Origin: Bolinopsis microptera
Taxonomy: Eukaryota; Ctenophora; Tentaculata; Lobata; Bolinopsidae
DNA: 64,000 bases
Direction: 5' to 3'
Assembly: GCF_026151205.1 (NCBI RefSeq)
Contig: NC_087079.1
Location: forward strand, 5,537,230 to 5,601,229
A program made the translations under genes and the position numbers. The notes beneath the pieces are model-generated. The model saw nothing but the letters and a program-made list of their open reading frames with translations, was not told where the DNA came from and did no database searches. Positions 1 through 12,400 of this stretch are shown piece after piece. The stretch's first letter is position 1, and each line of letters opens with the position of its first letter.

Positions 1-1348
1 TAAAATGTGACCTCCAAATCAGTAAAATTAAGGGTGCTGGAAGAGCTGCATAGAGTCCACTAGTATTTAATATTAGCCTGTACTGGTTCAATAAAATGTG
101 ACCTCCAGATCAGTAAAATTAAGGGTGCTGGAAGAGCTGCATAGAGTCCACTAGTATTTAATATTATATTAGCCTGTACTGGTTCAATAAAATGTGACCT
201 CCAGATCAGTAAAATTAGGGGTGCTGGAAGAGCTGCATAGAGTCCACTAGTATTTAATATTAGCCTGTACTGGCTCAATAAAATGTGACCTCCAGATCAG
301 TAAAATTAAGGGTGCTGGAAGAGCTGCATAGAGTCCACTAGTATTTAATATTATATTAGCCTGTACTGGTTCAATAAAATGTGACCTCCAGATCAGTAAA
401 ATTAGGGGTGCTGGAAGAGCTGCATAGAGTCCACTAGTATTTAATATTAGCCTGTACTGGTTCAATAAAATGTGACCTCCAGATCAGTAAAATTAAGGGT
501 GCTGGAAGAGCTGCATAGAGTCCACTAGTATTTAATATTATATTAGCCTGTACTGGTTCAATAAAATGTGACCTCCAGATCAGTAAAATTAGGGGTGCTG
601 GAAGAGCTGCATAGAGTCCACTAGTATTTAATATTAGCCTGTACTGGCTCAATAAAATGTGACCTCCAGATCAGTAAAATTAAGGGTGCTGGAAGAGCTG
701 CATAGAGTCCACTAGTATTTAATATTATATTAGCCTGTACTGGTTCAATAAAATGTGACCTCCAGATCAGTAAAATTAGGGGTGCTGGAAGAGCTGCATA
801 GAGTCCACTAGTATTTAATATTAGCCTGTACTGGCTCAATAAAATGTGACCTCCAGATCAGTAAATTTAGGGGTGCTGGGAGAGCTGCATAGAGTCTACT
901 AGTATTTAATATTAGCCTGTACTGGTTCAATAAAATGTGACCTCCAAATCAGTAAAATTAAGGGTGCTGGAAGAGCTGCATAGAGTCCACTAGTATTTAA
1001 TATTAGCCTGTACTGGCTCAATAAAATGTGACCTCCAAATCAGTAAAATTAAGGGTGCTGGAAGAGCTGCATAGAGTCCACTAGTATTTAATATTAGCCT
1101 GTACTGGTTCAATAAAATGTGACCTCCAGATCAGTAAAATTAAGGGTGCTGGAAGAGCTGCATAGAGTCCACTAGTATTTAATATTAGCCTGTACTGGCT
1201 CAATAAAATGTGACCTCCAGATCAGTAAAATTAGGGGTGCTGGAAGAGCTGCATAGAGTCCACTAGTATTTAATATTAGCCTGTACTGGTTCAATAAAAT
1301 GTGACCTCCAGATCAGTAAATTTAGGGGTGTTGGAAGAGCTGCATAGA
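1..1348. repeat. 91/96-bp tandem satellite, left block
   Basis: About 14 tandem copies alternate between a 91-bp unit and a 96-bp unit; the longer one has an extra 5 bases in the ATATTA tract. Units differ at only a few positions, such as ggttca/ggctca and aattaagg/aattagggg. The reverse strand shows short open frames (72 aa) at 187-bp spacing. They simply follow the 91+96 period and are not genes. The block continues beyond the window start and resumes at 2555. Confidence 0.97.
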
Positions 1349-2554
1349 TATATATATATATATATATATAACTCTAAAACTCTGGTCACAAGAGCAACTG
1401 CCTAAACGTGCAGAAGTGAAAACAAATACATAAAATACTAGCAATCCTTTAAATTCGCAATAAATAAGTTCGTTCAATGTCATTATATAATTCTTAAAAC
1501 CGCATATATATGTGACCGGTAAATAATTTAATTGGTCTATAGACTACTGTATAAAATTCTCAATATAAACTTTTTAACAATAATAAATTAATTAAAAACG
1601 CACAACAACCTTTGGTGTGTAAGAATGATTAAACAGCCTCATTTTGACACAAAATGTCTTCATAATATTATAGTATATGCTATAATATTAGAACTATTAA
1701 GTTGAGTTCAGGTAACAGAATTTAACTGTAATAGTACCTCTGCTGTGTTATCCACTGTTGAGATGTAGCCATATCTTCGTCCGGTCTAACATTGACCCCG
1801 GCTCATGAAATATATGCTTCGTCCGGTCTAACATTGAACCCGGCTCACTAATCATAGGGATGGTGTAGTTATGGTAGTTGGAATATAATCAACTGTTTAA
1901 AGTTTTATCTCTATTCGAAGGAATTCTTCTGCATCCTTTGTTATTTCCAGTGCTAGATCAAAGAACTCACGAAGTCTGCTCCATGATATCAACATTGAGT
2001 TCCCACCATAGCCTTGGTTTTTGATGTTGTGGAAAGGGTGTCTTTCAAGAAGCTCACTCATTTTGTTCCTTTTATCTGCTTGTACATCAGGACAGTCGGT
2101 AAGCAGGTGAAGTGAATTTTGAGCCCCTCGCCTACAATCACACAGTGGAGAATCAAATTTACTGCTTTTGAAGCGGTGTAGAAATTCGTTCATTATGTTG
2201 TTCGGATAGAACAAGCTTAGAAACAAGGTTTCAAGTTGCCTTGATGTTTTGGGCGGAAACTTGAGCTTTGTGGCGCTCACTGTAGGTGCCTCTGTATACC
2301 CTTCCAGCTGGTACTGGCTGTTTATGGACGATTGCCAAAGCTGTTCACTGTAATGTTTCATCACTGATTTACTGTAGCTGCATCCTTTTATTGATAGACT
2401 GGTGAGTTTTTCTAGATCATGGTTATTTATGATTTTTAGATCCTCATTAGTGAAGTGTTCAGGAAGTATCGAAGATTTCCACAATAGAAACTGAAATACA
2501 TCTTTTACCTTTCCAGTTAGTGCGCTGTAACTGCCTGATTTCATTTGGTCATCA
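1349..2554 (-). mobile_element. 5'-truncated non-LTR retrotransposon inside the satellite
   Basis: A unique 1.2-kb segment interrupts the satellite. The 11-bp string agctgcataga lies at both edges (1338-1348 and 2555-2565) and occurs once in a normal unit, so it is a target-site duplication. Read on the minus strand, the segment starts inside a coding region, has about 0.5 kb of 3' sequence and ends in a (TA)n tail at 1349-1370. This is the shape of a 5'-truncated target-primed insertion. An imperfect direct repeat (cttcgtccggtctaacattg) occurs at about 1773 and 1816 within its 3' part. Confidence 0.8.
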
Positions 2555-2571
2555 AGCTGCATAGAGTCCAC
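1897..2571 (-). pseudogene. C-terminal fragment of a non-LTR retrotransposon ORF2
   Basis: The 224-codon frame carries a Cys/His cluster CDC...LHLLTDC typical of the zinc-knuckle tail after the reverse transcriptase in non-LTR elements; no RT motif remains. Its first six codons (MDSMQL) come from the satellite target site, so the ATG is fortuitous and retroelement sequence begins at the following LDDQ. The clade cannot be told from this tail alone. Confidence 0.6.
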
Positions 2572-3508
2572 TAGTATTTAATATTAGCCTGTACTGGTTC
2601 AATAAAATGTGACCTCCAGATCAGTAAAATAAGGGGTGCTGTAAGAGCTGCATAGAGTCCACTAGTATTTAATATTAGCCTGTACTGGTTCAATAAAATG
2701 TGACCTCCAGATCAGTAAAATTAAGGGTGCTGGAAGAGCTGCATAGAGTCCACTAGTATTTAATATTATATTAGCCTGTACTGGTTCAATAAAATGTGAC
2801 CTCCAGATCAGTAAAATTAAGGGTGCTGGAAGAGCTGCATAGAGTCCACTAGTATTTAATATTAGCCTGTACTGGCTCAATAAAATGTGACCTCCAGATC
2901 AGTAAAATTAGGGGTGCTGTAAGAGCTGCATAGAGTCCACTAGTATTTAATATTAGCCTGTACTGGTTCAATAAAATGTGACCTCCAGATCAGTAAAATT
3001 AGGGGTGCTGGAAGAGCTGCATAGAGTCCACTAGTATTTAATATTAGCCTGTACTGGCTCAATAAAATGTGACCTCCAGATCAGTAAATTTAGGGGTGCT
3101 GGGAGAGCTGCATAGAGTCCACTAGTATTTAATATTATATTAGCCTGTACTGGTTCAATAAAATGTGACCTCCAAATCAGTAAAATTAAGGGTGCTGGAA
3201 GAGCTGCATAGAGTCCACTAGTATTTAATATTAGCCTGTACTGGCTCAATAAAATGTGACCTCCAGATCAGTAAATTTAGGGGTGCTGGAAGAGCTGCAT
3301 AGAGTCCACTAGTATTTAATATTAGCCTGTACTGGCTCAATAAAATGTGACCTCCAGATCAGTAAAATTAGGGGTGCTGGAAGAGTTGCATAGAGTCCAC
3401 TAGTATTTAATATTAGCATGTACTGGTTCAATAAAATGTGACCTCCAGATCAGTAAAATTAGGGGTGCTGGAAGAGCTGCATAGAGTCCACTAGTATTTA
3501 ATATTAGC
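2555..3508. repeat. 91/96-bp tandem satellite, right block
   Basis: About ten further copies of the same unit as at 1-1348, ending at 3508 with a partial unit next to unrelated sequence. Before the retroelement inserted, the two blocks formed one array of roughly 25 units. Confidence 0.95.
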
Positions 3509-6465
3509 CCCAAAAAAGCGGTCCCGGTCGAGCCTTGGCTTTAACGAGATGGAAGCAACCAGAGAGATGGTTAGATGTATAAATTTGGGGATTGAAGTGG
3601 TTTGCAATAACCAGAGAGATGTTAAACAAATTGAACAACAGGTTGTACAAAAAAGCATGTGTAAAGAGTTACCGCTATCGAGTGATAAAAAAGGACAAAG
3701 GAGAAAGCATAGATATGATGTTAGGCAGCTAGACGCCAGCTAGCTCATCGCGGTGTCACATGACTTTAATACCACGATATCATTGGTCATCTATATATCC
3801 AATGCGAAATATAAATATAGAGCGTTTTTCATGAATTAGTAGCGCCGTACAAAAATCAAGCAGTTTGGAACAAAATTACAAGTTTTCAGTTTACAGAAAT
3901 ATTGAAACATTTCAATTTTTGTTTGCATGAAGGTTCTAATGACTTAATATAGTCGTTTAGATAATAAAAATACTACAAAGATACCAAGTAAACTCACAAA
4001 TATTGCAACTTGGTTAAAAACAATGCATTTAACTGTTTTGGTGGCGCGCGCGCGCCATCTCAGTCAATTACTCCCATATTTGGTCAAATAGGATAATAGG
4101 GACGCAGAATATGCGTCCCTCGAAAAAGTCCGATTCCCTTCATGGTATGCCCCTTTTTCCGCCTTCGGCGGCGCGCGCTTCGCGCGCGAAAAGTGGCATG
4201 CAACGTATGTCAAGATACAGGGGGAGCCACGCACTCATGCTCGGCGGGTCATACAACGTATGGCAACTATCCAAATAGATAAGAGCCCTTGCACTTGCAG
4301 TAGCGTGCGCCCACCTCACTTGTGAAACAAGCGCCGCGCTTGCAGTGGCGCGAAAGCACATGGTTAGGTGAATTATAATTGTAACATCAAAAGTTGTTTT
4401 CGACCAAATTTATTATGATCTAGATCTTTTAAAAATTATTTGATTCAAATATTTGATATTCGAGAAGTTAAAGGCATATTAAGCAAACAATTAACAATTT
4501 TTGTCCTTTTTACAAACTTAAAAAGGCGGGGGACCCTGCAACCCAACCAATGTAGCTAAGACACTTTACAACAAGTAGACCAAAGTAGCTCTTGAATTGC
4601 TCGTGAACGGTGTATTATACTGCATCAATTACCTGCCGAAGCGGTGGGTTGGTAATTTCATTTGGGATAATTTCCAATTTCGTCATTAAAACTGCATACA
4701 ATCTAAAATAGTACTGTAAAATACTTACAAAATTTGCATTCAAAAATCTAGGAGACTTCAAAGCTCTTCTTCTGAGGGATGAGGTTGAAAGTAACAAACT
4801 TGCAATAATGCAATGGAGGCCAACATGTAAAGTTATGCCACTGGAAGGCATCAAAATTCTTGTAGCACCTTGCTGAGAAGGTCAGCCTTAAGAAAGACCA
4901 AAGTTACTCAAGAAAACAACAATTTCAAGAAAACAACAATTTTATTTAGTATACTGCTCGATGTAGTGTCGCAGGCTGTGACAATGGTGACAAAACTTTT
5001 CAACTCACTGAAAGTGATTTGGACCTTAACGTGATCAACACGTACCGTGTACTCCTTGATCGGATCATAAAAAGTCAGGGAGTGTTTGATGGTCGAGGGC
5101 CTCAACTGCTTGTTGTTGTGATTTGAATTTGTGGAATGCCATTTTTAGTTGACCATTTTATATATTATTTGAAAGGTTTTATAAAACATAATTTATGATT
5201 TATAAACCATCAGCTGTATTATCACTTAAATTTAAATAAGTATTAAAACAAAAAACCATCATGTGCTGTTAAGCAGTAGGACGCGGCTCACTGGGACCAC
5301 TGAGCAAATCGGCGAAAATGAGTTCGTAAAAGCTACTATTGGCACTCGAGTCCTTGATCTTGCTGATGATGCACTGGGCCTTTTGAGCTGCAGTCCTTCA
5401 GCTTCTGTCAATTGAAATTACAGGCCTTTACCCAACACACACCCCTAAGCGTTCATACCCTTTGACCATTTCCATTTTCGATTCCCTGGCAATTTCGGGC
5501 CATCCCCAGAATCCAGATCCCTGTGGTTCACTTAGTACCCTAATTCAACCCAATTATCAGACTAAAATAGATTGAGCTGGTGTATTTCTTCCAGTTCGAC
5601 CTCAGTCTCCTCTGATCTTGATTGGACAAACAAAGATTTCGAATGCTCTAATTTAAATTTTGACACCAAGTCTACCCTAGGGTCCACACATCCAAAATGA
5701 TTATCTTGAAATTGAAAATTAGCTGGGTGGCATTTTCCTTTTCCTTACTAACGTGTGTGAGCGCAGTGTAGTGAGAAAGTGTTTTTAACTTAGGATTACG
5801 ATTTATGATTTTTGAACTATTACATTGATAAGATTTATTTTTGATAGGTACTTAATAAAGTTGATGAATTCCCCTCCCTATTAAAATTTTAAAAATATTT
5901 AGTGAAAATTGATAAACGAAGATCTAGATATTGATACATATTATAACCAACATTGCTTATCCTCTGCCTTGTTAACAAAGAGCAAATTTTCTTAATGCCT
6001 TCTCCCTGTCCTAAAACCAAAACTTCATCCTATTAAAGTAAAGGCCTGTTGTTACCACAAGCTATTATACAGTCCCTCTCAAAAACATGCCTCAACCTCC
6101 TTCAAAAACAATTTTAGTTTTCAGTCCTTCTAGTTTCCAAAAATGTACCGAGCTAGTGTTCTGGTGTGCACAAAAGCCCCTAAGCCCGTGCATTCCTTGC
6201 CCCTCTAGCTGCCAGTCCTTGGCAAACTTCCAATAGCAAAGATCAACTAGTCATTTACAAATTGAGCACTATACAATTTTAATTGTTTTAAATATTTGAC
6301 TTTGTAAAATGAGCTAAAACATTGATTTTATTAGTTTCATTGATTTTATTACTTTCGTTGATTATGTGCCTCTGGAAGGCCTCTGTACACATATTTTTTA
6401 ATTAATTTAGCAATATAATTTACAAGTATAGCATACAAAATCTTGTGTTTCAGTTCTTAGCTGAA
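3509..6465. other. Intergenic region upstream of ASPG
   Basis: No confident gene. A 64-codon plus-strand frame at 3549-3743 is Lys/Arg/Gln rich with no recognised motif. Minus-strand frames at 4615-4854, 4908-5105 and about 5269-5400 have a protein-like composition; the last reads through an AQKAQCIISKIKD stretch to a stop at 5269. They do not join into a clear gene and may be decayed transposon coding sequence. A GC-rich patch at 4040-4360 contains short perfect hairpins. Confidence 0.5.
4098..4188. repeat. Cluster of three short perfect hairpins
   Basis: Three inverted repeats lie within 90 bp: agggacgca/tgcgtccct at 4098-4120 (5-nt loop), ccgcc-ttc-ggcgg at 4159-4171, and cgcgcgc-ttc-gcgcgcg at 4172-4188. 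They sit in a GC-rich patch in otherwise AT-rich DNA. No known RNA family is recognised. Confidence 0.6.
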
Positions 6466-9400
6466 ATGTTGCGGAGATCTTCTGTGTCAAATTCTAATAT
6501 GGTCTCCAGGATACTAATAATCTACACTGGAGGAACTATTGGCATGAGCAGAAACCCTGAGACAAAAGGTTGGCATATTTATGTACACAATAGTACATGT
6601 GGCATTGTTTGTAAATATTATTTGGTAAGAAATCAAAGGCTTTCATATTGTCAGTAGATATCAGCCTATATCTTACTGTATTACTGCAGCTTACGCCGCG
6701 CCTGAACATGGATATCTGAAGGAAAAAATAAAGACATTTGCATCATTGTATGATTCTGAGTACGAATTCTGTGAGGGTGATATACTTACAGACCATGAAC
6801 CGAGAGCTACACCGTGAGTAATAACTTCCACTCTCCTTATGATAGGCTGTTCAGTGAAGTAATTTGTAACACTTTACAGCCTATGGTTTTTTAAGTTATT
6901 TAAAATTGTATGATTAATACATGATACTTTGGAAAAACTGCAATATTTGAAACAATTTTTATCAACTTCGATTTTATGATACATAATTTTTAGAATAACC
7001 ATGTACGGGCGACGTATAATTTACGGTATCGAAGAGTTAGAGACTATAGTTGACAGTGCAAACATGAGTATGAGTGATTGGGCTAACATTGCAAAAGTAA
7101 TTGAAAAGTAAGTGCCTTTATATTTCATTTTGTTGCCGCTCTGACATGGTTAACCACCTTCCTTGTGTTGTTGGTTAATCATATGAGTAGGATATAAATA
7201 CATCATTTCATATTTTAACTGAAATATCGTGTGGTATATATATCTGTCATGGTTATTGCTGTGTTAATTATTTATATGTCGATATTTACTGATGTTATAA
7301 CAGTATTAGTGTTACTCAGGTACTACACAAAGTTCGATGGGTTTGTGGTTGTTCATGGAACTGACACAATGTCTTACACTGCATCAGCACTTAGTTTCAT
7401 GCTAGAAAACCTGGGGAAGACTGTCATTTTGACAGGCTCTCAGGTAAGAAAAAAAAAACGGCCTGCTAAGATGTTTCTATTCTATCTAAAGAGCTAATCA
7501 TAGTATTATTCTTGTTCTTTGTATCGAAATTTATGAACTGGAAAGTGGATGGCACATTGTGTTGATTTCTGAATGGAACAATTCCCTAGATTCCCTTGTG
7601 CGAGCAGAGAAACGACGCAGTTAACAACTTATTGGGATCCCTCATATTCGCGTCTCACTTTATCATACCAGAGGTTGTAAAACATGCTTAGTTTAACTTA
7701 TAAATTATTTTATTGATTGATCAACTTGATTACCACTCGTTTTATAACTGTTACAACAATGGTTACATTAAGTTGACAAAGAATCCACCATGACCAGGTA
7801 GCAATATACTTCAACAACAAGCTGTTTCGTGGTAACCGCTCCCTGAAGGCAAAGTGTGAGGATATTGACGCGTTTGATTCCCCCAATATGTCACCTTTAG
7901 CTGTGATGGGGACTCACATTACTGGTAAATTACAGTGCTTTTAAATATGATATTGCCTATTTAATTCACTAGTTTTATAATTCATATAAATTCTTAAATC
8001 ATTATAATTTTTATAAGGAGATCTGCTCTAAAATATGGAAATATTTGCTGAGAATTGAGGAACAACATTTAGGTATCCGATATAATTATAAATTATAAAT
8101 TCCCTTTGTTCAGTAAACTGGAAGAGTGTAGCAGACTCAACAAGTCTATTGCCGTTTTGTGTACAATCAGATATGTGTAGTGAAGTGGTTATGTTGCGAC
8201 TCTTCCCTGGCATGACTTGCTCCACGGTTCGTTGTTTGGAATTATGTTTCTACTGTTCCTATAGCTGTCTCTGAGTACTTTATTACAGAAAACCAACAGG
8301 GCAACAGTATCAACTGCTGATGTTTTCTATTTTCTATTGAATATAACTGTAATACATTGATGTAAAGTTTATTTGAATTTTGAAATTAAATTAGTAGGCT
8401 CTGTAATCTTTCGCTATAAAACCAAATAAGATTGCACTTACTTAAGAGTGAAGGCTTCAAAAATAAATCAAAAATATAGTTTCCAGTTTTTTAGACACTC
8501 ATTGACCTACAGGTTACTTAAACAGAATACCATGCCATTTACCAAAACCTTTAATACTTTACATTCCACATTTACCATATTATATAACCACTATAATATC
8601 TACTTAAAATTCCACAGCTGCACCACTTCCTAGCTCCTCCTATAAAAGGAGCAGTTCTGCTAAGTTACGGGGCAGGAAATGGCCCGGACGCGCGCGAGGA
8701 ACTACTGGAGGTGTTCCGCCAAGTGTGCATGAGAGGGGTGATAGTGGTGAACATCACCCAGTGTCTGACTGGTACTGTCAGTGTGGAGTATAATACCGGC
8801 AAGGTATGTAACTGGGGTTTACTTTTATTTTAAACTATAATGTACTGTGGTATTATAGCTAAATATTGTCATGTTTTCATGTTAGTTTGTCCCTTCATTC
8901 ATACATTCTTTTGTTTTCCAGTACTTCATTAACCATGGCACAAATTAACGGTTTTTTTCACCCCCCAAATGAACCGGGAAAGTGTGCCCCAGTTGGCCTT
9001 CCCCTCCAGTATCTAGAATCCAGGTAATACTAGGCGTTACTAAATATATAATTTAAATGTTGTGTGCCTTGAATTTCAGCGGAGATGGGACCTTCAAGAT
9101 TCACTACACTGCAAATCGCTCACTCACATCAAGCAGTATAAAAAGTCAAACCTCACTCTGACAAACGTAAATTGATGAAAAACAGTGAGTACTGTGTGTA
9201 AAAGCTATAGTCTGAGTGTGGGACATGATCATGAAGAAGTGTTTTATCTAGTTTATCTAGTTTATAAATCTGAGTAGTTTACACTTACCTCAGGTTATTC
9301 TGGTAGCTGGGGGAGAGGGTTGGAATTACTGCCCCTTTTTTTCGACGTGTTGTTAAGACAATTTTCTTCACCCTACATTCATACTTTTGACATTTAGCAC

Positions 9401-12400
9401 ATACCAAAGACTTTTGCCACACTTTACGACTGAAACTAACGCACATCCGTGAATTTTCAAATTCGTAGCTAGGAATTTGCGGTTTTTAACCATTTTCAGC
9501 GTTTATTATATCGCTCATCGTGAATAAAACCCCTCATGATTCTCATAAAACATGTACAAACGTCAAACCAATGTTTGTGTTTCTCTAAATTCATGAGATA
9601 TTCACAAAACCGTCCTTTTTTTCACAAGCTAAGTTTTTCTATCTCATTATACGTTCTAAACTTTAAGAATAGTGGTTTGAAAATATTTCCGCATCATGGG
9701 GGAAATCAACTAAATCTCATAAGATCCTAGTCAATCACGACCTTCCATTGTATAGAATTGACGATACCAGATTATCTGCTGTGCCTTACTTCCTCCGCAA
9801 ACGCTTTCCTCCGTCGCAAAGTTATTTAGTATGCTTGAGCACCTCACATTTCTCAGGGTAATAGTTTAATTAACTCGAATGTTTTGAAGAAACTTTAATG
9901 GTGATTAATGTTAAGATAAAAGCTTTTAAGTTCCTTTTTTGTTGATTTCCCTACTGCACGGGAAATTTATTTTAGATTATAAAACAACGCACTGCTCCAA
10001 ATAAAATAATGCGTACATTATCTACTGTACTATACTTCTACAATATAATACTCTACTTACTACCTATAATTATACATCAGTTATCAGTATGTTATACACG
10101 TGTTGTTATTTCAGGTTCTATCTGACGCTGGAATACTACCTGGTGGGGATATGACTGCTGAAGCTGCTCTGGCTAAACTATCTTACCTGCTGGCCAAAAA
10201 GAACCTTACACAAGAACAAAGAAGGCAGGTAACTTGTTTAGAGGATTATTTCCTAGGTAATATGTTACAGCGTAAGTAATAAAGTGCATCATGGTTTCGT
10301 TCGCGTTGGTTAGGATTTATTTATTTAGGTATTATTTTATGCAACTAGATTGTACTATTTTTTAGGTAAATCGTGTAAGTTTTTTATTGCTTGACTGACT
10401 CCATTGTTTAATAAAACAACAATTTCAATCGGAAGTAAAATTAAATACTGGTTAACCAAATACGAATCATCTTTATGTCTGATAAAATTGTAAAAACCTC
10501 GCTTGGGGTGAAAATAATTAAGAATTAAGTTCAAAAGTTTGGGCTTTTAAAGTAGCTTCGATAATTAAAGTCCTATGTAAGCTTCTGAGATCGTCCTCTC
10601 AGAAGCTTAATACTATATGACACGTCCAGTAACGCAGCGTTATAGATTATGCAATGAGGATTGCTATTTTTACTAGTACTGTAAACAGTTTGTCAGTCTC
10701 ACTGATACTACGGACCCCTCCTTATCAAACCTCTCACAGAAGATAACATGATATCCCTAAACTTCTTGTTGGTCAGCACGTACACAGCAGGGTTCAAAAC
10801 AACATTAAGACTGCTAGTATATATCATCAACAAATCAAACCAATGTCCCTGCTGCTTCTGGAAGGTGCCCACAGCACCCAACACCAAGTTAAGTATAATA
10901 CACGCATACGACGCCACAAACACTTGCACTATCATGGACAGCGTCAGGAACATCTTCTTCATGCCCTGGTCTCTAGCCTTGCTCATGGCCACCCTGACTT
11001 TACTAGTTTTAACCCTGACGATAACAGCTAAAGCTACACTTAACACAGCAGTTATGACTATGGGAACCGCTAAAATAACAATACCGTAGTACGCTATGAC
11101 AGTCTGTGGGGTTCCAGGTACTATAGCCTGACTGGACCAGCAAGTCAGTACCATAGGGTCGAAGTAAGCGTAACAGTTGGAGAGTATGAGGTAGGGTACC
11201 GGCCAGGCTGACAGTACGAGTTGGAGGTAGAGTATAGTTCTGAATATCTTGTGCAGCGGCTCTGAAGCGGCAACTTTGGTGCAGATCAGTGTCGTGCGGT
11301 ACACTGACGGGGGTGTTGGTTTTGGTAATTTGCAGGTAGTTTGAGTAATTGAGATGTGATAATAATGAATAAACAAAGTTAAGTGATGCAATGGAACACA
11401 CACTACACTTAATTAACGAGCTTACTATCTACATTTAGTAACATTAAGTAAAGTTATCAGTTGTACCTGTGATGGAGAGAATGGTGAGAACTTCATAGAT
11501 GAGGGGAACAAAGAAAAGGAAAGCCACCCCAAAACACAGCACCTCCCCCAGCACCCATCTCTTAGCACACAACACAATAAACATGGGCAGGTAGAGAAGG
11601 AGGGAGACCAGTATGTCGGACACTGCTAGGTTGTGTACAAACATCAGGGAGATGGGGTCTAGTTTCAGAGCCTTGTGTACCAGGGACAGGTACAGGACTG
11701 CAGAGTTCCCTACCACTCCCACTATCACTACCTGTGGGGTTAGTGTTAGAGTCTAGTTTCAGAGCCTTGTGTACCAGGGACAGGTACAGGACTGCAGAGT
11801 TCCCTACCACTCCCACTATCACTACCTGTGGGGTTAGTGTTAGAGTCTAGTTTCAGAGCCTTGTGTACCAGGGACAGGTACAGGACTGCAGAGTTCCCTA
11901 CCACTCCCACTATCACTACCTGTGGGGTTAGTGTTAGAGTCTAGTTTCAGAGCCTTGTGTACCAGGGACAGGTACAGGACTGCAGAGTTCCCTACCACTC
12001 CCACTATCACTACCTGTGGGGTTAGTGTTAGAGTCTAGTTTCAGAGCCTTGTGTACCAGGGACAGGTACAGGACTGCAGAGTTCCCTACCACTCCCACTA
12101 TCACTACCTGTGGGGTTAGTGTTAGAGTCTAGTTTCAGAGCCTTGTGTACCAGGGACAGGTACAGGACTGCAGAGTACCCTACCACTCCCACTATCACTA
12201 CCTGTGGGGTTAGTGTTAGAGTCTAGTTTCAGAGCCTTGTGTACCAGGGACAGGTACAGGACTGCAGAGTTCCCTACCACTCCCACTATCACTACCTGTG
12301 GGGTTAGTGTTAGAGTCTAGTTTCAGAGCCTTGTGTACCAGGGACAGGTACAGGACTGCAGAGTTCCCTACCACTCCCACTATCACTACCTGTGGGGTTA

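Noticed and set aside
60..839. Four nearly identical 72-aa minus-strand ORFs (and similar ones at 2662 and 3031)
   Set aside because: They recur exactly with the 91+96-bp satellite period and change frame with unit length; they are by-products of the repeat.
10748..11401. Plus-strand 113-aa and minus-strand 130-aa ORFs over the GPCR exon
   Set aside because: Alternative frames of the TM3-TM7 exon, which itself has conserved 7TM motifs and correct phase.
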